Shown: positions 5,349 through 5,831 of the stretch, piece by piece
Position numbering within the stretch: the first letter of the stretch is position 1
Layout: the number at the start of each line of letters is the position of its first letter
Origin: an uncultured euryarchaeote
GTDB taxonomy: Archaea; Thermoplasmatota; Poseidoniia; Poseidoniales; Poseidoniaceae
Direction: 5' to 3'
Assembly: GCA_937881505.1 (NCBI GenBank)
Contig: CALGEM010000115.1
Location: 1-5,831 of the forward strand
DNA length: 5,831 nucleotides
Notes under the pieces: model-generated
Told to the model about the DNA's origin: nothing
Database searches by the model: none
The model's input: only the letters and a program-made list of their open reading frames with translations
Made by a program: the position numbers and the translations under genes

Positions 5349-5831
5349 GGCAGTTCTACCGGTCTCGCTTGTCATGGTCATGCTCATGGCCAGCTTGACG
5401 CCGTTGGCGGTGGCGGACCAAGGACGCTCAACGCCGGATTTCTTGGTCACATCCTTCACGCTTGATGACGCCGGTTCGATGAACCTCGGCGGGGGCATTG
5501 AAGTTGAGGATGCCACCCATGTTGTTCGTGTTCAAGTCCAAAACATCGGTTTGAGCGCAGGACAAGCCTCGCTCACGCTCCTTCTCCAAGGGACCTCCTC
5601 CTCAGGCGATGTGGTCTTGGACAGCACGGACCTCGGGGTTATCGGTGCTGGCCAATCAAGTGCTGTGACCGTCTTTTCATGGGCTGCAACGCTTGGCAAC
5701 GATCAGATTCTCAAAGCTCGTGTGTCCTCTGCTTCGGACATCAACACGAATAACAACGAAGACCAACTCATCGTCAATGTCAGCCGCTACCAAAACAGCA
5801 ATGTCTCAATCCATGACATTCCTACCCCGTC
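5332..5831 (+). CDS. N-terminal part of a secreted, CARDB-like surface protein, cut by the window edge
   Basis: From the GTG at 5332 the frame stays open for 166 codons to the right edge. Residues 1-28 form a classic signal peptide: a Lys-containing n-region (MPTLSKAVLP), a hydrophobic core (VSLVMVMLMASL) and an AVA cleavage site before Asp29. Residues about 35-152 look like one CARDB/Ig-like beta-sandwich: VRVQVQNIGLSAGQASLTLL, GVIGAGQSSAVTVFSWA, then KARVSSASDINTNNNEDQL, the usual N-G, aG-s and final NN-E pattern of cell-adhesion-related domains. Another domain seems to begin at about 153 (NVSIHDI). Such proteins are exported and often large, with many repeats acting in adhesion or as surface stalks. 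The GTG is chosen over the in-frame ATG at 5374 because the latter would remove the positively charged n-region. The GAGGAG at 5326-5331 abuts the GTG, so it is poorly spaced as an SD. The start overlaps the upstream gene by 17 bp. Confidence 0.8.
   Translation, partial: MPTLSKAVLPVSLVMVMLMASLTPLAVADQGRSTPDFLVTSFTLDDAGSMNLGGGIEVEDATHVVRVQVQNIGLSAGQASLTLLLQGTSSSGDVVLDSTDLGVIGAGQSSAVTVFSWAATLGNDQILKARVSSASDINTNNNEDQLIVNVSRYQNSNVSIHDIPTP

Noticed and set aside
4866..5516. Minus-strand open frame (216 codons) across the helical-protein and CARDB-like genes
   Set aside because: The plus strand carries an SD-led gene and a clear signal peptide plus CARDB-like pattern over the same bases, so this is an antisense shadow.
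1..5831. CRISPR array, tRNA/rRNA gene, insertion sequence or phage element
   Set aside because: No regularly spaced repeats, no recognisable cloverleaf or rRNA sequence, no transposase or integrase and no terminal inverted repeats were seen on reading both strands; the genes are packed end to end.

Overview
The window looks like a gene-dense segment of a marine archaeal genome. My best guess is Marine Group II (Ca. Poseidoniales) or a relative, from gene content and style rather than a marker gene. Supporting signs are: a single-chain aconitase X (AcnX) of the kind tied to archaeal mevalonate metabolism; 4-bp ATGA gene overlaps; Shine-Dalgarno (SD) motifs before downstream genes but none convincing before the first genes of three of the four transcription units, as in leaderless archaeal mRNAs; TATA-like AT-rich islands upstream; and a secreted CARDB-like surface protein. 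A bacterial origin is not excluded. There is no rRNA, tRNA, CRISPR array, transposase or integrase.

Layout. Positions 1-92 hold the 5' end of a minus-strand gene that runs off the left edge. A 105-bp divergent intergenic region (93-197) contains a perfect G-quadruplex motif on the minus strand. A two-gene plus-strand unit follows: fused AcnX (198-1973), coupled by ATGA to an NAD-dependent sugar epimerase/dehydratase (1970-2956). It meets, with a 10-bp convergent overlap, a three-gene minus-strand unit that reads leftwards from 4724: Bcp-type peroxiredoxin (4724-4239), left-handed beta-helix acyltransferase (4229-3747) and flavin-reductase-like split-barrel protein (3750-2947). A second divergent promoter region (4725-4910) separates this from a plus-strand pair: a small basic helical protein (4911-5348) and, overlapping it, the start of a signal-peptide-bearing CARDB-like protein (5332 to the right edge).

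How the genes may work together. AcnX is the likely dehydratase of the archaeal (anhydromevalonate phosphate) mevalonate route, converting mevalonate 5-phosphate to trans-anhydromevalonate 5-phosphate. The epimerase and the acyltransferase both resemble nucleotide-sugar or surface-glycan enzymes, but lie on opposite strands in different units. The peroxiredoxin and flavin-binding protein suggest a redox or oxidative-stress theme for the minus unit. These links come only from gene order.

Nothing here is a clearly new defence or mobile system. The points most worth a second look are the G-quadruplex in the first divergent promoter, the fused AcnX with a Gln where I expect a His in its GCPH motif, the helical extension on the flavin-reductase-like protein, and the overlapping pair at the right edge.
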